Assembly (NCBI GenBank): GCA_031416415.1
Contig: JANOTP010000083.1
Location: forward strand, 1-64,000
Length of the DNA: 64,000 bases
Reading direction: 5' to 3'
From: JANYCO01 sp031416415
GTDB lineage: Bacteria > Bacteroidota > Bacteroidia > Cytophagales > Cytophagaceae
The notes under the pieces were generated by a model. That model did not search any database. It had not been told where the DNA came from and saw only the letters and a program-made list of their open reading frames with translations. Shown here in pieces: positions 61,995 through 64,000 of the stretch. A program made the translations under genes and the position numbers. Position 1 is the first letter of the stretch; each line of letters starts with the position of its first letter.

Positions 61995-62417
61995 ATGTAT
62001 TTCTACCAAAAACAATTTTCCCTACCTGGCTACAAAAGAGGTTTTCATATTATTACCTCACAAGTATTAAAAGCCTTACCTGAATTAGTTTCTATAAGTA
62101 ATGGTATGCTACAAGTATTTATCAAACATACTTCTGCTAGTCTTACCATAAACGAAAATGCTGACCCCACGGTACGCGTAGATTTTGAAAGCCACATGAA
62201 TAAATTGGTGCCTGAAAACATGCCTTACTACAGGCACACAACGGAAGGACCTGATGATATGCCCGCACATATTAAAGCTTCTCTCATGGGTAGCTCCGTC
62301 ACTATCCCCATTACAAATGGTCGCCTGAATATGGGAATGTGGCAAGGGATTTATTTATGTGAACACCGTGACCATTCGACTGAAAGAGAAATTGTGGTGT
62401 CCGCTTGGGGAGTATAA
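61995..62417 (+). CDS. YjbQ-family (UPF0047) protein
   Basis: The 140-residue protein matches the YjbQ/UPF0047 family: FIKHTSASLTINENADP, PYYRHTTEGPDDMPAH, and LGTWQGIYLCEHR-like MGMWQGIYLCEHRD. The conserved His and Asp/Glu residues form a metal site; members have been reported to have weak thiamine-phosphate synthase activity in vitro, but the true role is uncertain. It follows the ABC ATPase by 44 bases on the same strand and may share its transcript. It converges on scpA. Confidence 0.92.
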   Translation: MYFYQKQFSLPGYKRGFHIITSQVLKALPELVSISNGMLQVFIKHTSASLTINENADPTVRVDFESHMNKLVPENMPYYRHTTEGPDDMPAHIKASLMGSSVTIPITNGRLNMGMWQGIYLCEHRDHSTEREIVVSAWGV

Positions 62418-62488
62418 AAAATACTTTATTAAATTACTATCATCTCTACTGAATGACCGTTTTACACAACAGCCATTCAGAAAAAATT

Positions 62489-63265
62489 CTACTCTTCCCA
62501 TTCGTTAACCAACAAATGTTTTTCATCGTATTTTTCAATCCAAAAATTATTAAACCCTTCTCCCAAATAGATAGTGATTTGATGCATTTGCAATAATTCC
62601 AGAATTGCCAAAAAACTATATATTAATTCTATTTTTTCAGTAGCCTCTTTCAAAATATCAAGAAAAGAAACTTTTGAGATTGAATTTACTTTCCTAAGTA
62701 TATATTCTTTCTTTTCGTCAATACTATAAGGATATTGAACAACTTTATGTACAGGCTTATTTTTCTCTGCCTCAAAACGCACAATAACTCTTTCAAATAC
62801 TTTTAGCAATTTGTAAAGGTCAAGATCCTGAAGCTCTGCTTCTACATCATTTACCTCTGCCAATTGCTTTAATTCTTTTAATACATTCCCTCTTTTCTCT
62901 CTCTGTAAAGATGATTCCTCCAAAGCAGATAGCTCACCAATTACTGATTTGTATTTTTTATATTCTAATAAGTGGGCTACAAGCTCTTCCCTTGGGTCAA
63001 CTTCTTTACCTGTTTCATCAATTACTGGTCTAGGAAGCAACATTTTAGCTTTAATTCTCATTAAAGTAGCGGCAACTAATATAAACTCACTAGCCAATTC
63101 AATGTTCATTTTTTCCATTAAATGGAGATAAGAAAGGAAATCATTGGTAATTTTATAAATAGGAATATCATAAATGTCCAGTTCGTCTCGTTCTATAAAG
63201 AATAAAAGCAAGTCAAACGGACCTTTAAACAAAGGTAGTTCTATCTCAAAGTTTTCATTAGTCAT
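62489..63265 (-). CDS. scpA: Segregation and condensation protein A
   Basis: The 258-residue protein is the kleisin subunit of the SMC-ScpAB condensin that compacts and separates chromosomes. The N-terminal signature is FKGPFDLLLFFIERDELDIYDI, the region binding the SMC neck. The C-terminal winged helix (FLDILKEATEKIELIYSFLAILELLQMHQI) binds the SMC head. A charged middle (ELSALEESSLQREKRGN, 125-145) fits the kleisin linker. The scpB gene is not adjacent. It is divergent from dxs. Confidence 0.93.
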   Translation of the reverse strand: MTNENFEIELPLFKGPFDLLLFFIERDELDIYDIPIYKITNDFLSYLHLMEKMNIELASEFILVAATLMRIKAKMLLPRPVIDETGKEVDPREELVAHLLEYKKYKSVIGELSALEESSLQREKRGNVLKELKQLAEVNDVEAELQDLDLYKLLKVFERVIVRFEAEKNKPVHKVVQYPYSIDEKKEYILRKVNSISKVSFLDILKEATEKIELIYSFLAILELLQMHQITIYLGEGFNNFWIEKYDEKHLLVNEWEE

Positions 63266-63405
63266 AATGTAAAATTATAAGGATAAGGCATAAACATAAA
63301 GGCTCACGAATTGTTATTTTTCCACTATCCACGTTGATAACTGGCAAAAGGCAGACTGGCTGTATTTTAAAAGGTATTTATTGGGATAAAATGACTGAAA
63401 ATATC

Positions 63406-63413
63406 TATCTTTG
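63406..63413 (+). promoter_or_regulatory. -7 element of dxs
   Basis: TATCTTTG is an exact TAnnTTTG match. Initiation near 63417 would leave a 28-base leader before the TTG start at 63445. A TTGGG sequence at 63381-63385 may provide a poor -33 box. Confidence 0.55.
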
Positions 63414-63444
63414 TAGGCGTTGAATTTAATATAAGAGCAAGATT

Positions 63445-64000
63445 TTGATTAAAGCGGGCAAATTATTAGCCGAAATTAACTCTCCGGAGGATTTGAGAAA
63501 ACTAGACGAAAGTCAGTTGCATGAGCTATGCAGTGAATTAAGAGAATTTATAATTGATAATGTCTCTGTATACGGCGGGCACTTTGGTGCCAGTTTGGGC
63601 GTAGCGGAACTTACAGTAGCACTTCACTATGTTTTCAATACACCAGACGATCAATTAATTTGGGATGTAGGACATCAGGCCTACGGACATAAAATACTTA
63701 CAGGAAGAAAAGACACCTTTCACACCAATCGACTGTATGGTGGTATCTCTGGATTTCCTAAAAGAAGTGAAAGTAAGTACGATGCTTTTGGTGTAGGACA
63801 TTCTTCTACTTCTATATCCGCAGCACTCGGCATGGCTGTTGCCTCTGCTGTAAAAGGCGAAAAAGATCGTCAACATATAGCCGTCATTGGCGATGGTGCA
63901 CTTACAGCAGGAATGTCTTTTGAAGCAATGAATCACGCAGGAATAGCAGGAGCCAATTTATTGATTGTGCTCAACGACAACTGCATGGCCATTGACCCCA
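63445..64000 (+). CDS. dxs: 1-deoxy-D-xylulose-5-phosphate synthase, N-terminal part
   Basis: The frame starts at TTG (63445); an in-frame stop at 63427 excludes earlier starts, and no ATG is available. It runs off the window after about 185 codons. The start IKAGKLLAEINSPEDLRKL, then GGHFGASLGVAELTVALHY and DVGHQAYGHKILTGR, are DXS signatures. The thiamine-diphosphate motif begins at GDGALTAGMSFEAMNHAG and ends at NDN. The enzyme condenses pyruvate and glyceraldehyde 3-phosphate in the first step of the non-mevalonate isoprenoid pathway. The TTG start may lower expression. Confidence 0.93.
   Translation, partial: MIKAGKLLAEINSPEDLRKLDESQLHELCSELREFIIDNVSVYGGHFGASLGVAELTVALHYVFNTPDDQLIWDVGHQAYGHKILTGRKDTFHTNRLYGGISGFPKRSESKYDAFGVGHSSTSISAALGMAVASAVKGEKDRQHIAVIGDGALTAGMSFEAMNHAGIAGANLLIVLNDNCMAIDP

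Noticed and set aside
1..64000. tRNA, rRNA, tmRNA, RNase P, CRISPR arrays and phage genes
   Set aside because: No cloverleaf-like or conserved RNA core, regularly spaced repeats, or phage structural genes were recognised on reading both strands; the only RNA element supported is the SAM-I riboswitch.

Overview
The window is AT-rich DNA from a member of the Bacteroidota. The evidence is the TAnnTTTG -7 promoter elements without Shine-Dalgarno sequences, signal peptides ending in A-Q, 7TMR-DISM and LytTR signalling proteins, a DUF4834 protein, a CarB without its C-terminal allosteric domain, and an MBOAT/DHHW acetylation pair. The genus cannot be fixed from the sequence. Most genes are chromosomal housekeeping genes. 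I see no rRNA, tRNA, CRISPR array, prophage or complete insertion sequence.

Layout. 1-3.5 kb: the start of a secreted protein, three poorly characterised genes (one lipoprotein) and a non-coding stretch full of inverted repeats. 3.7-8.0 kb (minus): a beta-oxidation unit of MarR regulator, FadN-type bifunctional enzyme and thiolase, with a probable four-helix-bundle gene remnant between the two enzymes. 8.1-13.3 kb (minus): a surface-polysaccharide O-acetylation cluster (MBOAT, DHHW protein, SGNH-LysM protein). 13.6-15.0 kb: metX behind a layered leader made of a consensus promoter, a SAM-I riboswitch, a 33-codon peptide gene ending in a cysteine cluster, and a perfect hairpin overlapping the last codons of that peptide. 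15.1-28.5 kb: CvfB, a saccharopine-dehydrogenase-like enzyme, PAP2, GltX, a DUF6799 repeat protein, RF1, a lipoprotein, a circularly permuted GH16 glucanase, an XRE regulator with repeated candidate operators, and a DEAD-box helicase. 28.6-35.8 kb: a second PAP2 protein and signalling genes (7TMR-DISM kinase, bestrophin-like protein, LiaF-like/LytS/LytR operon, and a kinase-like protein with no ATPase domain).

35.9-49.5 kb (minus) holds the most system-like region: two paralogous modules of transglutaminase, circularly permuted ATP-grasp and alpha-E proteins. Module 1 uses fused proteins (transglutaminase-DUF2126 and ATP-grasp-alpha-E) plus a single transglutaminase. Module 2 uses separate ATP-grasp, alpha-E and transglutaminase genes followed by an Anbu proteasome-like peptidase and a nitrilase-family amidase. 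A RAYT-type transposase gene with palindromes lies between them. Family logic suggests peptide-bond or amide ligation coupled to proteolysis, but no substrate is known.

49.9-64 kb: an SH3-like secreted protein, AccD, an MsbA-like ABC exporter, a LytTR regulator with a large hybrid kinase, DUF4834, CarB, an orphan ABC ATPase, a YjbQ protein, ScpA and the start of dxs.

The observations I would follow first are the SAM riboswitch/cysteine-peptide leader of metX, the duplicated ATP-grasp/transglutaminase modules with Anbu, the circularly permuted GH16, and the inverted repeats centred on -7 elements.
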